DNA of 64,000 bases from Clostridium thermarum (GTDB lineage Bacteria; Bacillota; Clostridia; Clostridiales; Clostridiaceae). The position numbers were made by a program, and so were the translations under genes. Shown here one piece after another: positions 6,870 through 15,813 of this stretch; position 1 is the stretch's first letter; every line of letters starts with the position of its first letter. A model generated the notes under the pieces. That model saw only the letters and a list, made by a program, of their open reading frames with translations. It had not been told where the DNA came from and did not search any database. The DNA lies in contig NZ_CP040924.1 of the NCBI RefSeq assembly GCF_006351925.1, positions 800,501 through 864,500 on the forward strand, read 5' to 3'.

Positions 6870-9800
6870 ATGTACAAAAAAGTAGATTCTTCCAAGGGCT
6901 TTGTACAAATTGAAAAAGACATACGAAAGCTTTGGGAAGAGAAGAATGTGATTCAAAAAAACTTTGACATGAACAAAGAAGGTGAATACTTTACTTTTTA
7001 TGACGGACCGCCAACAGCAAATGGTAAGCCCCATGTTGGTCATATTATAACAAGAGTTATTAAGGACCTTATACCAAGATATAAGGTTATGAAGGGATAT
7101 AAGGTATTAAGAAAAGCCGGTTGGGACACACATGGACTTCCGGTAGAACTTGAAATAGAAAAGAAGCTGGGTATCTCAGGGAAACCTCAGATAGAAGAGT
7201 ATGGTGTAGAAGAGTTTATAAAGCATTGTAAGGAAAGCGTATTTACCTACGTTAATATGTGGGAGGATATGTCTAAAAAAATTGGTTATTGGGTTGATAT
7301 GGATAATCCTTATGTAACCTATCACAATGATTACATTGAATCCGAATGGTGGGCACTAAAGAAAATGTGGGAAAAGGATCTTTTATACAAGGGTCATAAA
7401 ATAGTACCATACTGCCCAAGATGCGGAACTGGTCTTTCATCACATGAAGTTGCACAAGGCTACAAGGATGTTAAGGAAGCAACTGCTTTTGTAAAGTTCA
7501 AGATAAAGGGAGAAACTAACAAGTATATACTTGCTTGGACAACAACTCCATGGACTTTACCTTCCAACGTTGCCTTAGCGGTAAATAGAAAATATGATTA
7601 TGCAGAGGTAAAAGTTCATGATGAGTATTTTATACTCGCTAAAGACCTCTTATCTGTATTAAACCATGAACATGAAGTTATAAGAGAGTTCAAAGGCGAA
7701 GATATCTTAGGAATGGAATATGAGCAATTATTCCCCTTTGCCACTCCGGATAAGAAGGCCTTCTATGTTATCCATGGAGACTTTGTTACCTTGACTGACG
7801 GTACAGGAGTAGTTCATATTGCACCTGCTTATGGAGAAGACGATAATCTTGTTGGTCAGAAATATGGATTACCGCTTATCAATCTGGTAGATGGAGAAGG
7901 AAAGTTCGTTGAGAGTGTTGAGCCATGGGCTGGAGTATTTGTTAAGAAGGCAGATCCAAAAATACTAGAATATATGGCAGAACATAACATGCTCTATAAG
8001 TCAGAAAAGTTCACTCACTCCTATCCACACTGCTGGAGATGTGACACACCGCTGCTTTACTATCCAAAGGACAGCTGGTTTGTAAAGATGACTGCCCTTA
8101 GAGATAAATTGCTTGAAAACAATAATAAGATCAACTGGTATCCTGACAATATAAGAACCGGTAGATTTGGTAAGTTCCTTGAAAATGTTATAGACTGGGG
8201 TATTTCAAGAGATAGATACTGGGGAACTCCGCTGCCAATTTGGCAATGTGACTGCGGCCACAAGGAATGTATCGGCAGCATAGAAGAACTAAAGCAAAAG
8301 GGAATAAATACTCCTGAAAATATAGAGCTTCATAAGCCTTATATTGATGCTGTAAAGTTAAGATGTGAAAAGTGTGGAGGGGAAATGACAAGAACCGGCG
8401 AGGTTATTGACTGCTGGTTTGACTCAGGATCTATGCCTTTTGCCCAGCATCATTACCCCTTTGAGAATAAGGAATTATTTGAAGCTAACTTCCCTGCACA
8501 ATTTATATCAGAGGCAGTAGATCAAACTAGAGGATGGTTCTATACACTGCTTGCTATTTCCACGGCAATATTTGATACTAATCCTTTTGAGAACTGCGTA
8601 GTATTAGGCCACGTACTTGATAAGCACGGCTTAAAGATGTCAAAGCATAAGGGAAATGTTGTAGACCCATTCGAGGTAATTGAGCATCAAGGCTCTGACG
8701 CAACAAGATGGCATTTTTACACTGCCAGTGCTCCATGGCTGCCAACCAGATTCTCTGAGGATGATGTAGCTGAGACTCAAAGAAAGTTCTTAAGCACACT
8801 GTGGAATGTTTACTCCTTCTATGTGCTTTATGCAAGCTTAGACAATTTCGATCCTACAAAGCATGCAGACTTTGAATCCGGAAATGTTATGGATAAGTGG
8901 ATTATGTCAAAGCTTAATACCTTAGTGAAGACTGTGGATGAAGATCTGGATGGATACAGAATAACTCAAGCTGCACTAGCAATAGAGTCCTTTACTGATG
9001 AGCTATCAAATTGGTATGTAAGAAGAAACAGAGCCAGATATTGGAGTGAAGAGTTAACAGACGATAAGATTGGAGCTTATGTAACTTTATATAGAGTTCT
9101 TGTTACACTTTGTAAGGTAGCAGCTCCATTTGTACCATTCATGACTGAAGAGATTTACCAAAACTTGGTTGTAAACTTGGATCCTTCTGCACCGGAGAGC
9201 ATACATCTATGCATGTGGCCGGAGTACAATGCTGATACGGTAGATAAGGACCTGGAGAAGGCTATGGACCTTGCTTACAGCATTGTTAAGCTTGGTAGAA
9301 GCGCAAGAAATGGTGCCAATATTAAGAATAGACAGCCATTGTCAGAAATGCTTGTAAGTACTGCAGCACTTCCTGAGTACTACGGAGATATAATTAAAGA
9401 TGAGTTGAACATTAAGAAGGTTCAATTTGGTGCCGATCTTTCAAAGTATGTTAATTTTGAAATTAAGCCAAATCTTCCTGTATTGGGAAAGTCTTACGGT
9501 AAGATGATTCCTGCAATAAGAAAAGAAATTGCCAGCAGAAATCAGATGGAGCTTGCTCAGGAAGTACAAAGCGGTAAGTCTGTAGTAATCAACGTTGATG
9601 GAACAGAAATTGAGCTCAACAAGGAGAACTTGCTGGTTACAATGCAGGGCTTGGAAGGTTTTGCTTTTGCCGGTGAAGGAACAATAGGTGTAGTACTTGA
9701 TACTCATATCAGTGATGAATTGAGAGAGGAAGGACACCTTAGAGAAATTGTCAGCAAGATTCAGAATATGAGAAAAGAAAGCGGCTTTGAAGTTGCTGAC

Positions 9801-9977
9801 AGAATCAATCTCTATATAGCCGGCAATGACATGTTAGAGGCTGTAGGTAAGAAATTTGAGGATGTAATAAAGAGAGAAACTCTGACTGTTGAAGTTGTAT
9901 ACGGAAGCGATAAGGCAGGTATAGAATTTAATATTAACGGTGAAAAGCTAAAAATGGCTGTTGAAGTAGTTAAGTAA
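6870..9977 (+). CDS. ileS: isoleucyl-tRNA synthetase, long form
   Basis: This 1035-residue class I synthetase charges tRNA-Ile. The HIGH motif is HVGH at residues 55-58 in [13 protein letters not shown], and the KMSKS motif is KMSKHKGN near 590. The CP1 editing domain includes [20 protein letters not shown] near 220-240 and [15 protein letters not shown] near 312-326. There are CxxC pairs at YCPRCGTG (about 183) and CDCGHKEC (about 466), and a further pair at CEKCGG. The length and the C-terminal extension beyond the anticodon-binding domain fit the longer, eukaryote/archaeon-like IleRS class rather than the about 930-residue class; this class is often mupirocin-insensitive. GGAAAGGGGAAAC precedes the ATG. 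Expression is under the T-box just upstream. Confidence 0.96.
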   Translation: MYKKVDSSKGFVQIEKDIRKLWEEKNVIQKNFDMNKEGEYFTFYDGPPTANGKPHVGHIITRVIKDLIPRYKVMKGYKVLRKAGWDTHGLPVELEIEKKLGISGKPQIEEYGVEEFIKHCKESVFTYVNMWEDMSKKIGYWVDMDNPYVTYHNDYIESEWWALKKMWEKDLLYKGHKIVPYCPRCGTGLSSHEVAQGYKDVKEATAFVKFKIKGETNKYILAWTTTPWTLPSNVALAVNRKYDYAEVKVHDEYFILAKDLLSVLNHEHEVIREFKGEDILGMEYEQLFPFATPDKKAFYVIHGDFVTLTDGTGVVHIAPAYGEDDNLVGQKYGLPLINLVDGEGKFVESVEPWAGVFVKKADPKILEYMAEHNMLYKSEKFTHSYPHCWRCDTPLLYYPKDSWFVKMTALRDKLLENNNKINWYPDNIRTGRFGKFLENVIDWGISRDRYWGTPLPIWQCDCGHKECIGSIEELKQKGINTPENIELHKPYIDAVKLRCEKCGGEMTRTGEVIDCWFDSGSMPFAQHHYPFENKELFEANFPAQFISEAVDQTRGWFYTLLAISTAIFDTNPFENCVVLGHVLDKHGLKMSKHKGNVVDPFEVIEHQGSDATRWHFYTASAPWLPTRFSEDDVAETQRKFLSTLWNVYSFYVLYASLDNFDPTKHADFESGNVMDKWIMSKLNTLVKTVDEDLDGYRITQAALAIESFTDELSNWYVRRNRARYWSEELTDDKIGAYVTLYRVLVTLCKVAAPFVPFMTEEIYQNLVVNLDPSAPESIHLCMWPEYNADTVDKDLEKAMDLAYSIVKLGRSARNGANIKNRQPLSEMLVSTAALPEYYGDIIKDELNIKKVQFGADLSKYVNFEIKPNLPVLGKSYGKMIPAIRKEIASRNQMELAQEVQSGKSVVINVDGTEIELNKENLLVTMQGLEGFAFAGEGTIGVVLDTHISDELREEGHLREIVSKIQNMRKESGFEVADRINLYIAGNDMLEAVGKKFEDVIKRETLTVEVVYGSDKAGIEFNINGEKLKMAVEVVK

Positions 9978-9984
9978 TTAATAT

Positions 9985-10024
9985 TGCGGAAAATCTTTAT
10001 GTATAAGATTTTCCGCATTTTTTT
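9985..10024 (+). terminator. ileS terminator
   Basis: TGCGGAAAATCTT (9985-9997) pairs with AAGATTTTCCGCA (10005-10017) around a 7-base loop and is followed by seven T. It begins eight bases after the ileS stop codon. Confidence 0.92.
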
Positions 10025-10028
10025 CTGT

Positions 10029-10056
10029 CACCAACCGTAAAGAGCAACATATAATA
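10029..10056 (+). promoter_or_regulatory. possible sigma-K-type promoter
   Basis: CACC at 10029-10032 and CATATAATA at 10048-10056, spaced by 15 bases, fit the late mother-cell sigma-K consensus (mACm and CATANNNTA) known from Bacillus. The downstream gene looks like a spore coat protein, which supports the reading. Short consensus, so chance cannot be excluded. Confidence 0.35.
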
Positions 10057-10115
10057 ATCTAGTAAGTATACTCTTACATACTTATTTATATGAGTAATTT
10101 TTCAGGAGGCTATAA

Positions 10116-10634
10116 ATGAGTGAAGAATATTTATCCATGGAAGAAATGAGAGAATTTGTTCCTGGAACAACAGCAGGGCCCTTTTCACCTGGAACATCTG
10201 CTTTTGCGGCAGGCGCACCGGCACCAATATTTTTCGGTTCTACACAACCTACATTTCCGAGTTTTTCAGTGACTCCCAGTGGAGAATTGGTTGGAGGACC
10301 TGCTGCTGTGGGAGCTGGACAGCAAGTACCGGGAGCAGCACAGCAAATACAGGCAGTACCTCAGGCAACCCCTGGCCAAGTACAACAGGTTATTCCTGGT
10401 TTAGGGCTTCAAACACCAACGCCAGAAAGTTATTTATATACACAGGGATATCTGCGAACTCAAATAGGAAAAAACGTTAGAATTGAATTTCTTATTGGTG
10501 AAAGCATACTCACAGATAGAAGAGGAATATTAAGGCAGGTTGGCATAGACTATGTAGTAATTCAAGAAGCAGATTCTGACGATCTCCTCACCTGTGATTT
10601 ATATTCTATTAAATTTGTAACTACTTATCTGTAA
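10116..10634 (+). CDS. GerQ-like spore coat protein (putative)
   Basis: A 172-residue protein with two parts. Residues 1-105 are low complexity, rich in Pro, Gly, Ala and Gln (PGTTAGPFSPGTSAF, QQVPGAAQQIQAVPQ). Residues 106-172 form a compact domain: YLRTQIGKNVRIEFLIG, then GILRQVGIDYVVIQEAD, then LTCDLYSIKFVTTYL. A Gln/Pro-rich head followed by a short beta-rich domain of this pattern resembles the GerQ coat protein of Bacillus, which is crosslinked into the coat and needed for germination. The similarity is by eye only. AGGAGG precedes the ATG and a possible sigma-K promoter lies 60 bases upstream. Confidence 0.55.
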   Translation: MSEEYLSMEEMREFVPGTTAGPFSPGTSAFAAGAPAPIFFGSTQPTFPSFSVTPSGELVGGPAAVGAGQQVPGAAQQIQAVPQATPGQVQQVIPGLGLQTPTPESYLYTQGYLRTQIGKNVRIEFLIGESILTDRRGILRQVGIDYVVIQEADSDDLLTCDLYSIKFVTTYL

Positions 10635-10925
10635 TCTATTGTATTAGATGATAAATAAAAATTATGCCTTATGTTCTAATTTCCTCTAAAATCTAATATC
10701 GGATTGTACACATTTGGGGCTGTCGCACAAAAAAGACCGGCAGCTCTCTTTATTTAAGATAAGGATATGTTATGTTTATAATAAAATTGCCAAGCAATAA
10801 AATTCAGATAAGCAACATAGTTTTATATATTCAAGAAAATTCTGAAAAATGCTTTAAAAATAATGAAGAATTATGTAAAATAGAAGTATAAGGAACATAA
10901 TAATTTAACAGAAGGAGGGCTATAT
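10635..10925. other. intergenic region with possible insertion-sequence end
   Basis: No gene is visible in these 291 bases. GGGGCTGTCGCACAAAAAAG (10717-10736) has the look of a terminal inverted repeat of several transposon families, where GGGCTGTCGCA is a recurrent end. GCTGTCG (10719-10725) also pairs with CGGCAGC (10738-10744), giving a weak hairpin followed by TCTCTTTATTT that might serve as a terminator. No transposase remnant or second end is visible. Confidence 0.3.
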
Positions 10926-11192
10926 ATGAAGGTAATAAAAAAAGACAGAAGAATACAGGACTTCGACCTCAGGAAGACAGTATTATCTATTGAAAGGGCC
11001 TCTGACGATTTAAATGAATCAATTAATGAATCTGATGCCGAGAATATTGCTAATAGTATTACCAGGGAATTAAACAAACTTGGTATAAATATGATAGAAA
11101 GCTATAAAATAAAGGATATCATCATACAGGTTTTGCAGGAGTTAGGATTCAATGGTTTAGCGAATATATATGCAAGGGGAAGTAAGCAATAA
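10926..11192 (+). CDS. stand-alone ATP-cone domain protein
   Basis: The whole 88-residue product is a single ATP-cone, the nucleotide-binding module found at the N-terminus of ribonucleotide reductases and in the NrdR repressor. It begins MKVIKKDRRIQDFDLRKTVLSIERAS, has the helical middle of the domain (ESDAENIANSITREL) and ends with VLQELGFNGLANIYARGSK, matching the NrdD N-terminus at 46757 in layout (VVKRDGRQADFNSIKITEAI ... LIENGFIEIGNAYSNYRK). The N-terminal zinc ribbon of NrdR is absent, so it cannot bind DNA in the NrdR manner. The function is unknown; it might sense ATP/dATP for a partner. AAGGAGGG lies seven bases before the ATG. Confidence 0.8.
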   Translation: MKVIKKDRRIQDFDLRKTVLSIERASDDLNESINESDAENIANSITRELNKLGINMIESYKIKDIIIQVLQELGFNGLANIYARGSKQ

Positions 11193-11236
11193 TTAATATT
11201 GTTTTCATAATGTTTTCATAAAATAAGTATTTTATC

Positions 11237-11265
11237 TTGTAAAGCTTTCAATTTATAAGTATAAT
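11237..11265 (+). promoter_or_regulatory. sigma-A promoter of the LacI-family gene
   Basis: TTGTAA and TATAAT are separated by exactly 17 bases, about 80 bases upstream of the start codon. Confidence 0.6.
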
Positions 11266-11346
11266 TATATTTAATTACAAAATCTCTATTGGCTGACGGT
11301 ATGGAGTATTGAGAATAATAAATTGTATCATTGGGGAGTGAATAAT

Positions 11347-12345
11347 ATGTCAGTTTCAATTAAAGATGTTGCAAAAGAAGCCGGTGTTTCTATAGCAACA
11401 GTATCAAGGGTATTAAATGATGTTGACGTTGTAAATGAAGATACAAAAAAGAAGGTTCAGGATGCCATAAAAAAACTGGGCTATAGGCCTAATATTGTGG
11501 CCAGAAGCTTAAAGACACAGAGAACTAGGACAGTAGGAATATTAATTCCTGATATATCAAGCCAGTTCTATCCTGAGATTGTTAGAGGGACAGAAGACGT
11601 GGCAAATATTTACGACTATAATATAATACTTTGTAACTCAGATTCAGACCTTGAAAAAGAAAAGGAATATTTGAGAGTACTAAAGGAAAAGATGGTAGAC
11701 GGAGTTTTATACATGAGCAGCTCTCTTGAGCCTGAGATAGTTGAATTAATAAAAGAGCTTGACCTTAAAACCGTTCTTGTAGTAACTTCAGACAAGGATA
11801 AGACTTTCCCAAGCGTTTCAATCGATAATAGGGAAGCGGCCTACGACGCAACCATGTTTCTTTTAAATAAGGGTAATAAAAAGGTTGCCTACATAGGTGT
11901 GCATAAGGATGAAGTGAATGCTGCGGCAGTTAGATACTTCGGCTATGAAGATGCCTTAAAGGAAAAGGGCATGGAAATTGATGAAAACTTTGTTTACTTT
12001 GGCGAACAAAAAGCTCATGAAGGCTATGAAGGAGTAAACAAAATATTGGAAAAGGGAACTTTTGATGCTCTGTTCTGTGCCTCAGATGAAATAGCCATGG
12101 GTGCCATAAATTCACTAAGAGATAAAGGAATAAGAGTGCCTGAAGATGTTGATGTAATAGGTTTTGACAATATCTATTCATCATCCATATTTTATCCAAA
12201 GCTCACTACAGTGGCTCAACCAATGTATGATATGGGATCTGTAGGTATGAGAATGCTTATTAAAACTATTAACAAGAAAGAATTGGAAGAGAAGAATTAC
12301 ATTCTTCCTTATGAAATTATTGAAAGAGATTCAACAAAGAGATAA
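11347..12345 (+). CDS. LacI/GalR-family regulator, probable CcpA-like
   Basis: A 332-residue DNA-binding regulator. The N-terminal helix-turn-helix and hinge (SVSIKDVAKEAGVSIATVSRVLND ... LGYRPNIVARSLKTQ) are classic LacI family. The periplasmic-binding-like core follows, with TVGILIPDISSQFYPEIVRG, VDGVLYMSSSL, SIDNREAAYDATMFLLNKG, ALFCASDEIAMGAINSLRDKG and VIGFDNIYSSSIFYPKLTTV. The overall pattern is close to CcpA, the catabolite control protein that works with HPr-Ser-P, but neighbouring sugar genes are absent and the assignment to CcpA itself is inferred. GGGGAG eight bases before ATG 11347 decides the start, although an upstream in-frame TTG exists. It is monocistronic, closed by its own terminator. 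Confidence 0.85.
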   Translation: MSVSIKDVAKEAGVSIATVSRVLNDVDVVNEDTKKKVQDAIKKLGYRPNIVARSLKTQRTRTVGILIPDISSQFYPEIVRGTEDVANIYDYNIILCNSDSDLEKEKEYLRVLKEKMVDGVLYMSSSLEPEIVELIKELDLKTVLVVTSDKDKTFPSVSIDNREAAYDATMFLLNKGNKKVAYIGVHKDEVNAAAVRYFGYEDALKEKGMEIDENFVYFGEQKAHEGYEGVNKILEKGTFDALFCASDEIAMGAINSLRDKGIRVPEDVDVIGFDNIYSSSIFYPKLTTVAQPMYDMGSVGMRMLIKTINKKELEEKNYILPYEIIERDSTKR

Positions 12346-12350
12346 TAAAA

Positions 12351-12386
12351 AGAAAGTATCGGTTAAATTAACTGATACTTTCTTTT
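12351..12386. terminator. terminator after the LacI-family gene
   Basis: GAAAGTATCGGTTAA and TTAACTGATACTTTC pair with a single G-T wobble, flanked by A-rich sequence on the left and TTTTC on the right. The hairpin can serve both this gene and the converging remnant. Confidence 0.85.
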
Positions 12387-12387
12387 C

Positions 12388-13143
12388 TTATTTATATAAA
12401 TCATAGGCTTTATTTGCTTTTATGGTCTTACTATCGAAGTCGACCCAGAACATGCTGTAACTATATTCTGTTTCCTGCCCATACTGCCTGCTATAAAGTA
12501 AGCCTTATTGCCAAAGACATGAATTGGGGAAGTTGCATAGATTAAGTTGGGAATCTGTATAATTTCCTCCAGAACTGTAACCAGGTATTTCCTGTGAATT
12601 TCAAGATTCTTTGAATTTGTAATCATTATAGGTATGCATACCTGTAATACTATATTTATCCTCTGAATTGAAGAATAACTTTTTACTAAAATCAGTTAAG
12701 GTCACCTGATAAAAGTTCCTTTTTAGGGGATCAAGGTCTTGCTCCATATAGAACAGGCTTTTACCGTCATCACTTATGGTATAAGTGTAGGCACCAGAGG
12801 TAATTTGACGCATTTCATTGGGAGACTGCAGCGGTACTGTCATTATTTTAGTGTCCTCCATAAAATATAGATTATTGTCGTAAACTAAAAGATTGTAAAA
12901 CCTTCCAGATTTTACTATAGTAAAGTTTTCACCGGTTTGCTTGATCTTGCAGATATAACCTTTATTGTTGATAAAGTAAACCCATTCGCCTACAATGTTT
13001 ATATAAGATACTTGTTCATTGTATATTTCTCTAAGTGCAGTGGCAGCATCTAATTGGCTCACAGATAGGTTAAAGCCTTTAAGGGTCTTATTGTCATGAT
13101 AGCTGAAAAAAATGTTACTGACATTTTGGCTGAAGCATCTTAC
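12388..13143 (-). pseudogene. decaying DUF5050-like secreted/beta-propeller gene
   Basis: Coding similarity is spread over two minus-strand frames. From 13143 to 12603 one frame reads FSQNVSNIFFSYHDNKTLKG ... GEWVYFINNKGYICKIK ... DNNLYFMEDTKIMTVPL ... DDGKSLFYMEQDLDPLK, with repeated WVYFIN/NLYFME strands typical of DUF5050 (YWTD-like propeller) proteins. It then hits TGA. The sequence continues in another frame (VTVLEEIIQIPNLIYATSPI, HVFGNKAYFIAGS) and returns to the first frame for the C-terminus (EYSYSMFWVDFDSKTIKANK, stop at 12388). No start codon or signal peptide remains: the frame opens after a TAA at 13144-13146. Thus the gene has a lost 5' end, at least two frameshifts and a stop. 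Confidence 0.7.
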
Positions 13144-13203
13144 TTATATTATACAATATTTAACATTGAAATACACTAATTATTCAGGGCTGGAGGGTTA
13201 TTA

Positions 13204-13938
13204 ATGCAGAGAGTTCAAATTGCAGATAAAAACATTGAGTATGTGATAATTAGAAACAACCGAAAAACACTTGAGCTATCTATAAATGAAGAAGGTAAGA
13301 TAATAATTAAAGCACCCCGTAGATGCAGTAAAGAATTAATAGAAAGATTTTTAAAGGAAAAGGAAACCTGGCTAGGTAATAGACTTAAAGCCATGGAAAA
13401 GCTTCAGAAAAGCAGAAGGATAAGAGAGTTTTGTGATGGAGAAAAACTTCTCTATTCAGGACAAGAATATACTTGCAAGGTGGAGGTTAAGGAGGGGAGC
13501 AGAATGTACGGTGGGTTCGACGGCAAGGAGTTTACTATTGCAATACCTTCTTCAATAAAATACGATGATAGGAGAGCTGCATGTAAAGAAGTGGCTTTGC
13601 AGCTGTATAAAAAAATAGCCAAAAGGGTACTTCAGGATAGAACCTCACATTATAGCAAAATTATTGGTGTGCATGTAAACAGAATATACATAAAGGAGCA
13701 GAAAACCCTATGGGGCAGCTGCTCTTCTAAGAATAACATAAACTATAACTGGAAGCTTGTAATGGCACCCTTATGGGTATTGGATTATGTTGTGATTCAT
13801 GAATTATGCCATATTTTACAAAGAAATCATTCTAAGTTATTTTGGTTAGAAGTAGAAAAGTATATGCCTAACTATAAAGAGGCAGTGGAATGGTTGAAAC
13901 AGCATGGAAGAAAGTTGCAATTAGAATATATTTACTAA
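13204..13938 (+). CDS. YgjP-like metallopeptidase domain protein (DUF45)
   Basis: A 244-residue protein of the YgjP/WLM-like family. The zinc-metalloprotease motif HELCH is in LDYVVIHELCHILQRNHSKL near residues 194-213, with a downstream FW-E that usually supplies the third ligand. Preceding it is the family signature LWGSCSSKNNINYNWKLVMAP (about 166-186). The N-terminal half is a beta-rich domain with basic residues (VIIRNNRKTLELSINEEGKI). No signal peptide, so cytoplasmic. The physiological substrate in this family is not known. The gene begins about 60 bases from the truncated 5' end of the neighbouring pseudogene and is transcribed away from it; CTGGAGGG precedes the ATG. Confidence 0.85.
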   Translation: MQRVQIADKNIEYVIIRNNRKTLELSINEEGKIIIKAPRRCSKELIERFLKEKETWLGNRLKAMEKLQKSRRIREFCDGEKLLYSGQEYTCKVEVKEGSRMYGGFDGKEFTIAIPSSIKYDDRRAACKEVALQLYKKIAKRVLQDRTSHYSKIIGVHVNRIYIKEQKTLWGSCSSKNNINYNWKLVMAPLWVLDYVVIHELCHILQRNHSKLFWLEVEKYMPNYKEAVEWLKQHGRKLQLEYIY

Positions 13939-14001
13939 AAAAATATTCTGCTCTTAGCAGAATTTACATCTAAAGTCTAAATTCTAATAGCTGTCATCTA
14001 A

Positions 14002-14028
14002 AAAAAAGTGGCCTAAGGCCACTTTTTT
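14002..14028. terminator. bidirectional terminator
   Basis: A run of A, GTGGCC-TAA-GGCCAC and a run of T form a symmetrical hairpin between converging genes. A weaker hairpin (ATTCTGCT...AGCAGAAT) lies just after 13938. Confidence 0.9.
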
Positions 14029-14212
14029 ATAATATTCCTTCTGTTTTCAATATGTTCTCCAACTCTTGAACCTTTTTTGAAAGCACATCAAATTTTTCCT
14101 TGATTAAATCCTTTGGTGAGTCAACTGTACTTAGGGCTGCCTCCATATCCTCTACTAATTTAAGTGCTTCTTCTATCTCTTGTTTAGCAATATCTAAATT
14201 AGTCTGTTCCAT
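14027..14212 (-). CDS. small coiled-coil protein, unknown
   Basis: A 61-residue acidic, almost entirely helical protein (AKQEIEEALKLVEDMEAALS, EKFDVLSKKVQELENILK) that looks like two amphipathic helices around a PKD turn at about residue 33. I do not recognise the family. It starts 14 bases after the preceding zinc-binding protein on the same strand, so the two form a small operon; AAAGGGGA precedes its ATG. Confidence 0.65.
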   Translation of the reverse strand: MEQTNLDIAKQEIEEALKLVEDMEAALSTVDSPKDLIKEKFDVLSKKVQELENILKTEGIL

Positions 14213-14226
14213 TCTCTTTGTCCCCT

Positions 14227-14466
14227 TTAGTTTAGATTATGTCTATATTTATATGACTTTTCATATATAAAAGGAGCATGAAACATAAACTCCTTTTCAT
14301 AACCACAGCTTGAACAAATACATTCGCATATATCAAAAGGTTCACCATCTATCAGTGAAATTTGAAGGGCTTCCGCAATAAATTCACCACCACACACTTC
14401 ACAAGGTGTCATGTTTATTACTTCGTACTCACTTTCAATATACTTCATTATATCTCTTAATATCAT
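14227..14466 (-). CDS. small Cys-rich putative zinc-binding protein
   Basis: A 79-residue protein with a CEVC pair at about residue 22 and a CECICSSC group at about 46, which could form a zinc ribbon. The rest is acidic. An in-frame ATG lies 12 bases further upstream, but the sequence GGAGG falls between the two and is 5-6 bases before the ATG at 14466, so the shorter form starting MILRDIMKYIE is the translated one. Function unknown. First gene of a two-gene minus-strand operon. Confidence 0.7.
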   Translation of the reverse strand: MILRDIMKYIESEYEVINMTPCEVCGGEFIAEALQISLIDGEPFDICECICSSCGYEKEFMFHAPFIYEKSYKYRHNLN

Positions 14467-14630
14467 CTTGTCCTCCATAAATATTGTTGCTAATTAAATG
14501 GTATCATTTAAAGATTTTAATTTCAATAAAAAAGCTAATAAATATAAATTAATTTTTAAAACTTCCTTGGTCTCTATATTTGACAGAGGTCATATAAATG
14601 TTCTGAGAAGTATGTTTTAGGAGGATAAAC

Positions 14631-15206
14631 TTGATAAACTACATATGGTTCTTTATTTTAGCTTGTGGAATAATTGTGGGGCTAATTACAGGCAAGGGGG
14701 AAGCAATCTCCCAGTCTATAATCAAGGCGGCAAACTCTCCGGTAGAATTGCTCATAGGTATGGTAGGTCTGCTCTGCCTTTGGTGCGGAGTTATGAAAAT
14801 TGCCGAAAAAAGCGGACTTACAGGAAAGCTGGCAGCCTTGATGGAGCCTGTTTTAAAGAAAATCTATAAATCTGCTGGAAGAGACAAAAGCGCATTGGGA
14901 GCAATAGTAATGAACCTCACCGCAAATATGATGGGCCTATCCAATGCTGCTACTCCTTTTGGAATAAAGGCAATGGAGGAGATGCAGAGGTTGAATCCTG
15001 ATAAAGAGACTGCCAGCGATGATATGGCCCTTTTCTTGGTAATGAATGCCGCCTGTATTCAGCTGTTGCCTGCAACGGTAATATCCTTGAGAGCTGCAGC
15101 CGGCTCATCTAACCCAGGGATGATAATTCTTCCCGCCATTTTGGCCACTGCCACGGCAGCCTTGGTTGGAGTTATCTGCTGTAAGATTCTTGAAAAGTTT
15201 TTCTAA
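14631..15206 (+). CDS. spmA: spore maturation protein A
   Basis: A 191-residue membrane protein of the nucleoside-recognition (Gate) domain family. Family features include LLCLWCGVMKIAEKSGL near residue 48 and LTANMMGLSNAATPFGIKAM near 96. In Bacillus, SpmA and SpmB are needed for dehydration of the spore core. Translation starts at TTG 14631, seven bases behind AGGAGG. spmB follows after three bases, forming the usual pair; here they are not linked to dacF. Confidence 0.93.
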   Translation: MINYIWFFILACGIIVGLITGKGEAISQSIIKAANSPVELLIGMVGLLCLWCGVMKIAEKSGLTGKLAALMEPVLKKIYKSAGRDKSALGAIVMNLTANMMGLSNAATPFGIKAMEEMQRLNPDKETASDDMALFLVMNAACIQLLPATVISLRAAAGSSNPGMIILPAILATATAALVGVICCKILEKFF

Positions 15207-15218
15207 GGGGTGGGAGTG

Positions 15219-15740
15219 ATGAATTACATAATACTAGCCATAATACCTATAATTGTTGGATCAGTTACCATATATGGCATTTTAAAGGGTGTAAAGGTAT
15301 ATGAATGCTTTGTGGAAGGGGCCAAAGATGGCATTTCCATATGTATACGAATATTTCCTTATCTCCTGGCTATGCTGGTAGGGGTTGGAGTTTTTCGTGC
15401 TTCAGGGGTCTTAGGTTATTTTACAGCTCTTATAGCCCCGGTAGTTAAGCTAATCGGACTACCCAGTGAGATTGTACCCTTGATTTTTATCAAGCCTTTG
15501 TCCGGAAGCGGTGCCATGGGAGTATTTACAGACATACTAAAACAGTATGGTGCAGATAGCGCCATTGGAATAATAGCATCCATTATAATGGGGACAACTG
15601 AAACCATATTTTATACCCTGACTGTATACTATGGGGCTGTGGGTATAAAGAAAATCAGACATACTCTTTGGGCGGCGATTATAGCAGACATCACAGCAAT
15701 TATAATGGCAGTGACCTTAGCAAGAACTTTATTAGGTTGA
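15219..15740 (+). CDS. spmB: spore maturation protein B
   Basis: Partner of SpmA, 173 residues, four to five hydrophobic segments. Gate-domain signatures are ISICIRIFPYLLAMLVGVGV and FIKPLSGSGAMGVFTDILKQ, plus IIMGTTETIFYTLTVYYGAV, all typical of SpmB. An in-frame GTG at 15210 is possible, but AAGGGGTGGGAG fits ATG 15219 better. It is the second gene of the spmAB operon and presumably acts in the forespore or mother-cell membrane late in sporulation. Confidence 0.93.
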   Translation: MNYIILAIIPIIVGSVTIYGILKGVKVYECFVEGAKDGISICIRIFPYLLAMLVGVGVFRASGVLGYFTALIAPVVKLIGLPSEIVPLIFIKPLSGSGAMGVFTDILKQYGADSAIGIIASIIMGTTETIFYTLTVYYGAVGIKKIRHTLWAAIIADITAIIMAVTLARTLLG

Positions 15741-15813
15741 TAGTGGAAAGTTTTACATATATAATAATAGGTAAATAATAAATGTTAATTATATAGAGAA
15801 ATGAGGGGAAAAA

